Of a DNA stretch of 64,000 nucleotides, positions 7,986 to 15,584 are shown piece after piece. The notes below the pieces were generated by a model. The model worked only from the letters and a program-made list of their open reading frames with translations. It was not told the DNA's origin and ran no database searches. Positions within the stretch are counted from its first letter, which is position 1. Every line of letters starts with the position of its first letter. Both the position numbers and the translations under genes were made by a program. Origin of the DNA: Lachnospiraceae bacterium (GTDB lineage: Bacteria > Bacillota > Clostridia > Lachnospirales > Lachnospiraceae). The stretch lies in assembly GCA_024403485.1 (NCBI GenBank), contig JAKSRT010000001.1, positions 34,092 through 98,091 of the forward strand, in the 5' to 3' direction.

Positions 7986-9311
7986 TTACTGAAGATCGTT
8001 CTCGTCAAAAGGATCGCCACATTCAGGGCAGAACTTAGGAGGATTTGCGGGATCTTCAGGTGTCCAACCGCACTTATCGCACTTGTAAACAGGTGCTCCT
8101 GAAGGCTTCTTGGAACCACAGTTAGAGCAGAACTTGCCCTGGTTAACTGTTCCGCAAGAGCAGGTCCAGCCTGCTACCATAACGGGCTTTGCTGAGCCAC
8201 ATTCAGGACAGAACTTTCCTGTTGCTGTAGCACCGCATGTACATGTCCAGGCAGGTGTTGCTGTCTGCATGGGAGCTGCTGCCTGAGCAGGAGCCTGCTG
8301 CTGGCCCATAGCAAAAAGATTTGTAGCTGCTGCTGCGCCGCCGCCTGCATTCATTGCCATTCCCATTCCGATAAATCCGTTCATTGCGCCGCCTTCGTTG
8401 CTTGCTGCTGCCTTCATTGCTTCTGCCTGCGCATCAACAAGTGTAGCTGCTGCCATGTTAGGATTCATAAGCATTGCTCTTCTCTGAGCTTCCTTAATCA
8501 TTTCAGCGTCATCATCAGGTAAGGTAACTGAACCAAGTGCGATGCTGACAACCTTAAGACCTCTTAAATTGCCCCACTTTTCTGAAAGACCACTGCTCAT
8601 TGCATCTTCAAGTTCTGTATTATGAGCAATAATCTGGTTGGGACGAAGTTCCATATCAGATAATCTTGCAAATGCAGGCTGTAAAGCTGAAATAAATTCT
8701 GTCTTTAAGGTAGCATCAAGCTTGTCTCTTGTGTATTCGTTTTCTACGTTACCGCAAACCTTAGAATAGAATAATAAGGGATCTGCGATCATATATGAGA
8801 ATACACCTGAGCAACGAAGTGCTACATCAACGTCAAGTCCGATCTTTGAGTCAACAACTCTGAAAGGAATAGGATTTGGAGTACCAAACTTGTTATCAAG
8901 TAATTCCTTGGTATTGAAGTAGTAAACTCTCTGATCCTTACCTGTATCTCCGCCGTAAGAAATACGCTTACCGATTGTCTTAAAGGTTTCAACGATGCTG
9001 CTTCCGAGATTTCCTGCAAAGATGCTGGGTTCTGAAGAAGTATCGAAGGTGAACTCACCGGGTTCTGCACAAACTTCAACAATCTTACCCTGTTCAACAA
9101 TAATCATACACTGTCCGTCTGCTACTGCGATTCCGGAACCGTTTGAGATGATATTGTCATTTCCCTTTGTGTTTGAAGAACGTCCGCCTACACGCTTAAC
9201 ACCCTTTGTAACAAGTACGTTAGTAGGCATTGCTTCACAGTAGAAAAACTCTTTCCACTGGTCTGCCATTGCTCCACCGACTGCGCCGGTGACTGCTTTA
9301 ATTAATCCCAT
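7986..9311 (-). CDS. SPFH-domain protein with C-terminal zinc ribbons (YdjI-like)
   Basis: 441 residues. The first about 300 form an SPFH/band-7-like domain of the kind once called virion core protein (start MGLIKAVTGAVGGAMADQWK; NNIISNGSGIAVADGQ-like block). An Ala/Gly-rich low-complexity linker follows, then three zinc ribbons: CTCGA-CPECG, CSCGT-CSNCG and CDKCG-CPECG. SPFH proteins assemble on membranes as scaffolds. In B. subtilis the relative YdjI acts with YdjG and PspA in membrane stress; a pspA gene is not seen in this window. GGAG precedes the ATG. It leads a four-gene reverse operon. Confidence 0.85.
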   Translation of the reverse strand: MGLIKAVTGAVGGAMADQWKEFFYCEAMPTNVLVTKGVKRVGGRSSNTKGNDNIISNGSGIAVADGQCMIIVEQGKIVEVCAEPGEFTFDTSSEPSIFAGNLGSSIVETFKTIGKRISYGGDTGKDQRVYYFNTKELLDNKFGTPNPIPFRVVDSKIGLDVDVALRCSGVFSYMIADPLLFYSKVCGNVENEYTRDKLDATLKTEFISALQPAFARLSDMELRPNQIIAHNTELEDAMSSGLSEKWGNLRGLKVVSIALGSVTLPDDDAEMIKEAQRRAMLMNPNMAAATLVDAQAEAMKAAASNEGGAMNGFIGMGMAMNAGGGAAAATNLFAMGQQQAPAQAAAPMQTATPAWTCTCGATATGKFCPECGSAKPVMVAGWTCSCGTVNQGKFCSNCGSKKPSGAPVYKCDKCGWTPEDPANPPKFCPECGDPFDENDLQ

Positions 9312-9386
9312 AGTTTAAACTCCTTTCGGTTTATAAAGGGGCCTCCCCCAAAAATTTCAATAAAGCATAATAAATTACACTCACAA

Positions 9387-9401
9387 AGTATATTATATAC
9401 T
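9387..9401. promoter_or_regulatory. 15-bp perfect palindrome in the SPFH promoter region
   Basis: AGTATATTATATACT is a perfect inverted repeat. On the reverse strand it contains TATAAT, so it probably overlaps the -10 element for the SPFH operon and may bind a regulator. A second weaker inverted repeat, ACCC-N9-GGGT, lies at about 9417-9433. Which factor binds is unknown. Confidence 0.4.
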
Positions 9402-9467
9402 GCGAAAATGAATTTACCCTATACGAATGGGTAGTATTTGAAAATATCTGTGTTATGACAATGAAAC

Positions 9468-10091
9468 CTAAAATCCCGGAACAATCAGTTTTTGCTCAAC
9501 AGCATCGATTGCTAGCTGGTATTTGTTTGAATATCCTGCTTTTGACAGCATATTTGTAATATGAAATTTCACCGTATTTTCAGACATATGCAGTTCTTCA
9601 CCGATGACTTTATTAATTTTGCCGTCACACAGTTTTCTTAGTACTTCCATTTCCATGGGAGTAAACTCTACACTTTTGGCCATTCCTATTTCTATTACGG
9701 GATTATTTTCAGGGTATACCGATTCCCCACTCATGGTTCTGTCCATAATGGATTTGAGGTCGATATCGCCTAACTCTTTATACCAAAAGCTTTCACATCC
9801 CGCACCTTTGGCTTTTTCCTGAAACGAAGCTTCCGGAAGACTAGTCGAAATAATAATCTTTATTCCCGGAAACTGTTTCTTTATTTCTGCCGCGGCTTCA
9901 AGGCCGTTTTCCCGATTCTTCGTATAAACATCCATTATAACCAGATCCACCTGCTCTCTCATACAGAAGATAGGTGCCGCTTTTGCATTTTCAAGTGTTC
10001 CTGCCAAAATATACTCTTCACTGTCATTAATGATATTCTCAAATAAAGCTCTGACAGTAACGGAGTCATCCACAACTAAAACTCTTACCAT
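9468..10091 (-). CDS. LuxR/NarL-family response regulator
   Basis: 207 residues: receiver domain (VVDDS, phospho-acceptor Asp in VIMDVYTKN, Lys of the WYKEL block) and a C-terminal LuxR helix-turn-helix (FTPMEMEVLRKLCDGKINKVIGEEL, TVKFHITNML). It acts as a cytoplasmic transcription factor. I choose ATG 10091 because GGAG lies 6 bases upstream; a start 21 bases earlier has no ribosome binding site. It follows the kinase gene after 38 bases and completes a two-component system. Confidence 0.9.
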   Translation of the reverse strand: MVRVLVVDDSVTVRALFENIINDSEEYILAGTLENAKAAPIFCMREQVDLVIMDVYTKNRENGLEAAAEIKKQFPGIKIIISTSLPEASFQEKAKGAGCESFWYKELGDIDLKSIMDRTMSGESVYPENNPVIEIGMAKSVEFTPMEMEVLRKLCDGKINKVIGEELHMSENTVKFHITNMLSKAGYSNKYQLAIDAVEQKLIVPGF

Positions 10092-10129
10092 ACTTTTCTC
10101 CGAATCATACATATTTCTGTAATACTATT

Positions 10130-11401
10130 TTAATACTCTTCATTCTTTGGGAGTATCACCGAAAGATGCACCCCGTCAGTTATATCTATCGTCAGAGATC
10201 CGCCGGCATTTTCTATAGCTTTTCTCATATTCGTAAGTCCGCCTCCCTCGACGATATCGGTTGGCTTGTCAGAACCGTTATCGGATATTTCTATCCGGTA
10301 TCTGTCACCTTCAATTTTACCGTTAACCATTACCACATTGGCGTGACTGTGTTTTACGGCGTTGTAAACCGCTTCACGAATTGTAAGTGCCAGCACCTCA
10401 CTGTTTCGCGGCCTCTCCCCTGCAATTAAAAGATTACAGCCTATAGCGGCGGCCGTTTTAACAATGTCCATATAGAAGTCTGTACCGGTTGCGAAACCCT
10501 GATTCGAACTTGATCTGAAAAGTTTATATATTCTCTTCCAGTTCTCTGTATATTCCGCCCTTTCCACCGGAGAAATCGAATTCTGTTTCGATAACCTGCG
10601 ACCTCGAAGTATAGCATTTCCAAGTTCATCATGGATATGATACTTATAAGAGAGAAGTTCTCTCTCCTGCTGTATATCCGCCACATTTTCAAGTGTCTTT
10701 GCAAGCCTGCCCTCCAGCGCTCCCAGGGCCTCTATTTTGTTTTTAAGTTCAAGGCTTCTCAGATATATTTTAGTTATATCCTGAGCGGTAATCTCATAGT
10801 ATTGTCTCTTCTTGTCTTCAAGCAAAGTTCGATGGATGGAATATATCGTTCCGTTTTCAAGAATAAATGCCATTTCACCTGCAAACTCAACCTTCTGTAC
10901 GTTTTCCGATTTATAATTTTCCAACTGCTCCCAGAAATTTTTCTGAAAGGTTCTGTTAATTCCAAACAAGGCCACCGATATTTGTTTCATTGCCCTATTC
11001 GTAAGTACCCTCGAGCCATCGGCTTCCGTAAAAAGAATTCCGCAGTCAAGCTGCTCAAAAGCTCTTGAAATTGAAGCGGCATTAATTGTTCTGATTCGTA
11101 AATAGTACTCAAAAATCAGTTCGGAAACTCCATACAGAAATGCAATCAGCGGAATCAGAATACCCAGTGTTTTTATTCCAAACATTATTCCGTTTTCATT
11201 GGCGGTTTCTACACTGAGTACCCTTCCGGTACTTAAAGCAGCCTTATAAAGAACCGCTTCCACCATTAGAATAATATGAATGCATATATCTACAATCGCA
11301 TTTATTCCGAATCTTGTTCTGTATATTCTTACGGCAACCAAGAGGTCCACAGCAATCATACTCATATAAGTAAGAATCAACGAAAATGCAATAATCGTCA
11401 T
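10130..11401 (-). CDS. Sensor histidine kinase, NarX/LiaS type
   Basis: 423 residues. The N-terminal about 100 residues form three or four membrane helices. A PAS-like domain follows, then a dimerisation helix with the phospho-accepting His in HDELGNAILRGRRL (HisKA_3-like) and a HATPase domain with N-box REAVYNAVKHS, G1 box DNGSD and G2 box GGGLTNMR. It is the likely phosphodonor of the LuxR-type regulator encoded next. It overlaps the preceding gene by 4 bases (ATGA), so the three are translationally coupled. The signal sensed is unknown. Confidence 0.87.
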   Translation of the reverse strand: MTIIAFSLILTYMSMIAVDLLVAVRIYRTRFGINAIVDICIHIILMVEAVLYKAALSTGRVLSVETANENGIMFGIKTLGILIPLIAFLYGVSELIFEYYLRIRTINAASISRAFEQLDCGILFTEADGSRVLTNRAMKQISVALFGINRTFQKNFWEQLENYKSENVQKVEFAGEMAFILENGTIYSIHRTLLEDKKRQYYEITAQDITKIYLRSLELKNKIEALGALEGRLAKTLENVADIQQERELLSYKYHIHDELGNAILRGRRLSKQNSISPVERAEYTENWKRIYKLFRSSSNQGFATGTDFYMDIVKTAAAIGCNLLIAGERPRNSEVLALTIREAVYNAVKHSHANVVMVNGKIEGDRYRIEISDNGSDKPTDIVEGGGLTNMRKAIENAGGSLTIDITDGVHLSVILPKNEEY

Positions 11402-13086
11402 AACAGCTGACCTCCTTTCGGAATCGTCGCCATTACGCTGTAGTTCTCTCCGTCCGTTTCCGTAAGAAGCATTCCACCGTAATTTTCATTTATAAGCTCC
11501 TGCCACTTGGCAAAAGAAAGAATCAGGCTGTTTTCGTCGACATCACCGCTTTTTCTTTTTCCGTTAAGAGTTATGGAAGTCACTGTATGTGAATCGGTTA
11601 CTATACATGTGAGCTCACATATGTCATGCAGACCATTTTCTATAAACGATTCCAGCAAGTCATACAAAAGAAGGGCTCTGTCTATTCTGATAACCGGAAT
11701 CTCCCTAAATAAAAAGTCCGCTTCTATTCCTGCATTTTTCAGATTGTCAAAAGACTCTTTAAAGCAGAGCTTAAGCTCTTTTCCAAGGTCGACGCTCTTC
11801 ATTTCTTCGACCAGTATCATGTTGCTCTTTCTCTTAATATATACGGCCCGAATATTAATATCATTAATACGTTGCCTGAAAGTCTCATCTTCAATGTCGC
11901 TTAAACTGTTAACAAGGTGCTCCAGTTCCGAAACCTTGTATTCGGTTCCGGCTACAATAAGATCATAGAGGCGGTTTCTTTCTGCCAGTTCGTGCTTTTT
12001 ACCTTCGATACGGATATTAGCTCTTAATACTTCGGAAGCAGTTTCAATCTCTTCACTGATTTGTCCCAGTTCTCTCAAAAGGTCCTGCTCGTCGGTAATA
12101 TCTCTTTCCCATACGGTATATCCACCACGCATCGGAGAAAAAAAGATTTCTGTATTATTATCTACCAGAATCGGAGAATGTTCCCTAAGCTCGTAGGCCA
12201 GTTTTCTATCTACTTTATGGCTGCCTTCAGAAGAAATTTCAGTATCGTATTCGTTGTTTAAAAGCTGAACTTTCAGAGTCGAGTGAGAAAGACACCATTC
12301 AAAATTACTGTTTGAGGGAATAAGACAGGTCTGTATAAGCGACTCGAACAGACACACAATCATCAGAATCGTGTAAACGGTAAATTCCATTTTGTCAAAG
12401 GGATGAATTCCTGCCGCATAAAGAACAAGGTAGGTTAATCCAATCGCAAGCACTGCTATCGGATATACTATCTGGCCAAGATTTTTGGTTTCCTTATATT
12501 GATTCCAAATACGGAAAATAGTTGATAGAGCAAGTGCAAGCATCCACGCAACCGTTATAAAATACACCGGACCATGCCCCGGGTGCGTTGTTCCCGGTTT
12601 TACGCCAAAAGCAAGCTCATGATAATCATTGGTAAGAACAAGACCCACCAGGATAAACGACGGAATAAGTATCAGTCTGTATTTCCATTCGATCTTATAA
12701 TCCGATTTCTGCCCTATAAACAGCGATATATCAAAAGCGCTGACCACAATTCCCATCTGAAACAAATAATAAAGATACCAGCAAAAATTGCTGAGTGAAG
12801 AGTCCCCCGGAAATACATAATATTTCACAGTTCTTGTAAGAAGCCACAAAAAAGCAAACCCCACAACATTAATAATGATATGACGTATATTCTTATCAAT
12901 TATTCTTTTTTGGATTGAAATGGCCCAATAAGAAAGAGTACCCAGGTATATGGACAGATTAACGACTTCTTTTATAGCAGAAAATACAATTCCGCCAACC
13001 GTCAACATTTTAATAAGCTCCGTTGCCAACAGAAGCAACCCTACTATAAGGATATTTCTTATAAGCACCTTTGTTTTATAGTTCAT
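11398..13086 (-). CDS. Polytopic membrane protein with degenerate histidine-kinase-like domain
   Basis: 562 residues. Seven or eight hydrophobic helices fill residues 1-255, resembling the 7TM N-terminal region of some kinases. The cytoplasmic part has a PAS-like piece, a coiled coil (RELGQISEEIETASEVLRAN) and an ATPase-like fold ending in YSVMATIPKGG. I see no phospho-accepting His and no proper N, G1 or G2 boxes. It may therefore be a pseudokinase or signal-input partner for the kinase encoded by the next gene, with which it overlaps by 4 bases. No Shine-Dalgarno sequence is visible; TATAAT sits 6 bases before the ATG. Confidence 0.7.
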   Translation of the reverse strand: MNYKTKVLIRNILIVGLLLLATELIKMLTVGGIVFSAIKEVVNLSIYLGTLSYWAISIQKRIIDKNIRHIIINVVGFAFLWLLTRTVKYYVFPGDSSLSNFCWYLYYLFQMGIVVSAFDISLFIGQKSDYKIEWKYRLILIPSFILVGLVLTNDYHELAFGVKPGTTHPGHGPVYFITVAWMLALALSTIFRIWNQYKETKNLGQIVYPIAVLAIGLTYLVLYAAGIHPFDKMEFTVYTILMIVCLFESLIQTCLIPSNSNFEWCLSHSTLKVQLLNNEYDTEISSEGSHKVDRKLAYELREHSPILVDNNTEIFFSPMRGGYTVWERDITDEQDLLRELGQISEEIETASEVLRANIRIEGKKHELAERNRLYDLIVAGTEYKVSELEHLVNSLSDIEDETFRQRINDINIRAVYIKRKSNMILVEEMKSVDLGKELKLCFKESFDNLKNAGIEADFLFREIPVIRIDRALLLYDLLESFIENGLHDICELTCIVTDSHTVTSITLNGKRKSGDVDENSLILSFAKWQELINENYGGMLLTETDGENYSVMATIPKGGQLL

Positions 13087-13092
13087 AAAGAA

Positions 13093-13098
13093 ATTATA
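13093..13098 (-). promoter_or_regulatory. -10 element directly before a start codon (possible leaderless mRNA)
   Basis: On the reverse strand TATAAT occupies positions -12 to -7 relative to the A of the ATG at 13086. Transcription would begin at or next to the start codon. The -35 match is poor (GAAGCA at 17-base spacing). No ribosome binding site precedes this ATG. Confidence 0.45.
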
Positions 13099-13106
13099 AC
13101 ATAAAA

Positions 13107-13168
13107 ATCCCCGAATGCTTCTTTATGATATGCTCCATTAATTGGGGGCAGTTCAATGCATTCGGGGA
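13107..13168 (-). terminator. Terminator-like hairpin between the EAL gene and the pseudokinase operon
   Basis: TCCCCGAATGC (from 13107) pairs with GCATTCGGGGA (to 13168) around a loop of about 40 bases. On the reverse strand the stem is followed by ATTTTTAT, a short T run. It separates the GGDEF/EAL gene from the downstream signalling operon. Confidence 0.65.
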
Positions 13169-13206
13169 CTGTGTATTAATTAACTCTTTTTATGCGTTAA
13201 TACAAT

Positions 13207-15495
13207 TTACTTTTTCTTTTGAACAAATTCACAAAACTGTTCAATTTGAAGCGGTCTTGAGAAATAATAACCCTGAACAATATCTCCGCCGAAAGCTACT
13301 GTATTCTCTACGTGCTTTTCGGTTTCAACACCTTCTACAAGAATAATTGCATCCAAATCATGAATCATTTTTGCAATCGTGGTAATAACGATTCCGCTTC
13401 GGCCCTCAAGAGAATTATCTCTTGTGAATCCCATGTCAAGTTTAACTACATCAAAGGGAAGTGACATCAAAACGTTTAATGATGAATAACCGCTTCCAAA
13501 GTCATCAATCTCAATGATAAAGCCTTTTTCTCTAAGGGAATTAAGTGTTTTTATAAGTGTTTCACGTCTGTCTACACAGGCGCTTTCTGTTATTTCCACA
13601 TGGAGCTTAGACGGCGGGATTCCAACTTTCTTTACTATTCTGTCCAAAGCAGCCGCTACATCCGTATTCATAATATCTATCTGTGAGATATTAATGGAAA
13701 TGGAACCGTCGTAAATACCCTTATCAGACAATTCTTTTACGGTCATTGCCGCCTTTTCCCAAACATACACATCAAGGTCCACTATAAATCCGTTTTCCTC
13801 AAAAAGCGGAATAAATTCTGCAGGAGAAATTCTTCCCAACTTAGGATGCTTCCATCTCACAAGAGCCTCTGCTCCGGATACCTCTCTGGTATCCAGATTT
13901 ATCTGTGGCTGAAGTTCAATAAAGAACTGCTTTTCACGCAGTGCTTCATGCATCTGTGTAACAAGGAACTGTCTTTTCTGAACTCGCTCTTCCATCTCAT
14001 ATGAGTATTCAAGAGAAGTAAGCGATAATGTCCTCTTACAATCGGAAAGGGCAAGAAGCGCTCTCTCATAATAATAATCAAGAGGCTTTCCTATGTCATC
14101 AAGGACTATATATCCGTGACACATATCAACATGAATATTTAAGTCTTCATCAACAGGAACGTCTATACAGGTCATTCCGGAAGTTATATCTTCTACCGCT
14201 TCAAAAGGAGCCAGTACTGCATATTTTCCTTCTGCGGTACGACCGTACACCATTGAATAGCTGAGATGATAATCATAAAAACGGCGTTCAATATACTTAA
14301 GTACCATATCTCCGGCTCTTGTACCGTATGCTGCATTTAGTCCCTTGAAATTCTGAATACCGCTCACAATCATGGCAAAACCGGATTCAGATTCATTGTG
14401 ATAGAGGAATTCATTGGACGCCTCAAGGAAACCGAGTCGATTGTAAGCTCCTGTAAGAGAGTCGGTTATTGCTATTGTATGTTCTCTCTCAATCTGTGCC
14501 TCTACTTCGGTAATATCATAAAAGATAAATGTTTTTCCGAGTACATTTCCGTTTTCATCCCGCAGGGAATTGCATGAAATATTATAAATTCCGTCACGGA
14601 TTTTCTTTTTGTATACTCCGTCGCTTTCCGGGAAACCAAGATATGTTAGAAGCTTATCACTTGTCTCACATATATCTTTCTCAAACAGATCCGATGCCCG
14701 ATGGTTAAGATTTATGAGCTGCCCTTCGTTATCATAAAGAATTGTGGCATCCGATATATTATCGGCTACATAAGCGTGAAGTCTGTTAGCCAGATTTTTC
14801 TTTGGAATATTGTAAGAAACAACATATATAGCCACCAGTTCAAAAGTGGTCATAAAGCATGACAGTATAACCGTTCTGACAAGCTCGGGCACATCGAACA
14901 GAAATCCTATCATAGTACTGAATACAATGGCCACAACTACTATATATTTTCCTCTGTAAAGACGCTGAGTTTTTGCGCATTTCATTATCAAAGTGATAAT
15001 CATAATGATATTAAGGCTGTAGCAAATAATCGGATGTATAAGGAACAGCGGCCTTACTTTCTCTGCAACGGTCTGTATATCACTGTATTCGTACGGTTTC
15101 ATCTGAACCGCCAGATTGTTTAGAGGATTGGTTAAAAAAATCAGACAATCTACCGTAACAATCGATATTGCAATAATCATGTAGGATTTTTTCAGAGATA
15201 TTTTTACATATCCCATGCAATAGAAGAACAATAAAAGAACTGTCCAATCCATAAAGACGTATTGCAGGCACGCCATATATTCTTTAATGGCAAAGGCCTC
15301 AGTGGACAAAAGAATAATGTAATCAAGCTGTAAAAGAGCACAAAACAAGAAGGCCCCGCCAAGACGCCTTGCTATTTTTTCGGTTTTTCCGAAAGATAAC
15401 ATTGTGTAAATTACACTTACTAAAAACAGAACGGCCTCAACGGCCATAATCGTTGCTCTCATGCTCACCTTCACATAAAAATAATACGGTAGCAC
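13207..15495 (-). CDS. Membrane PAS-GGDEF-EAL protein, probable c-di-GMP phosphodiesterase
   Basis: 762 residues: about seven membrane helices (1-215), PAS domain (about 230-330), GGDEF-like domain (about 350-480) and EAL domain (about 505-755). The GGDEF active site is lost (TAEGKYA where GGDEF should be), so diguanylate cyclase activity is unlikely. The EAL domain looks intact: EALVRWKHP, NISQIDI, EITES, IDDFGSGYSSL, VKLDM and EGVET are all present, so it should hydrolyse c-di-GMP. It is alone on its transcript, between two terminators. Confidence 0.87.
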   Translation of the reverse strand: MLPYYFYVKVSMRATIMAVEAVLFLVSVIYTMLSFGKTEKIARRLGGAFLFCALLQLDYIILLSTEAFAIKEYMACLQYVFMDWTVLLLFFYCMGYVKISLKKSYMIIAISIVTVDCLIFLTNPLNNLAVQMKPYEYSDIQTVAEKVRPLFLIHPIICYSLNIIMIITLIMKCAKTQRLYRGKYIVVVAIVFSTMIGFLFDVPELVRTVILSCFMTTFELVAIYVVSYNIPKKNLANRLHAYVADNISDATILYDNEGQLINLNHRASDLFEKDICETSDKLLTYLGFPESDGVYKKKIRDGIYNISCNSLRDENGNVLGKTFIFYDITEVEAQIEREHTIAITDSLTGAYNRLGFLEASNEFLYHNESESGFAMIVSGIQNFKGLNAAYGTRAGDMVLKYIERRFYDYHLSYSMVYGRTAEGKYAVLAPFEAVEDITSGMTCIDVPVDEDLNIHVDMCHGYIVLDDIGKPLDYYYERALLALSDCKRTLSLTSLEYSYEMEERVQKRQFLVTQMHEALREKQFFIELQPQINLDTREVSGAEALVRWKHPKLGRISPAEFIPLFEENGFIVDLDVYVWEKAAMTVKELSDKGIYDGSISINISQIDIMNTDVAAALDRIVKKVGIPPSKLHVEITESACVDRRETLIKTLNSLREKGFIIEIDDFGSGYSSLNVLMSLPFDVVKLDMGFTRDNSLEGRSGIVITTIAKMIHDLDAIILVEGVETEKHVENTVAFGGDIVQGYYFSRPLQIEQFCEFVQKKK

Positions 15496-15532
15496 AATGA
15501 TACCTATTCACGATTAAAACAGGATTAACGAA

Positions 15533-15561
15533 AAGATCCCGGATACTGACTCCGGGATCTT
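15533..15561 (-). terminator. Bidirectional terminator-like hairpin before the GGDEF/EAL gene
   Basis: AAGATCCCGGA / TCCGGGATCTT, an 11-bp perfect stem with a 7-base loop, sits 24 bases after the GH31 stop codon on the reverse strand. The T run beyond it is short. Confidence 0.75.
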
Positions 15562-15584
15562 ATATCATATGAAATCTTTATTGC

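Noticed and set aside
7252-7992. Forward frame of about 246 codons over the zinc-ribbon gene and repeat
   Set aside because: Opposite the zinc-ribbon gene and the tandem repeat; no ribosome binding site, no recognisable domain, Cys/Ser-rich antisense composition.
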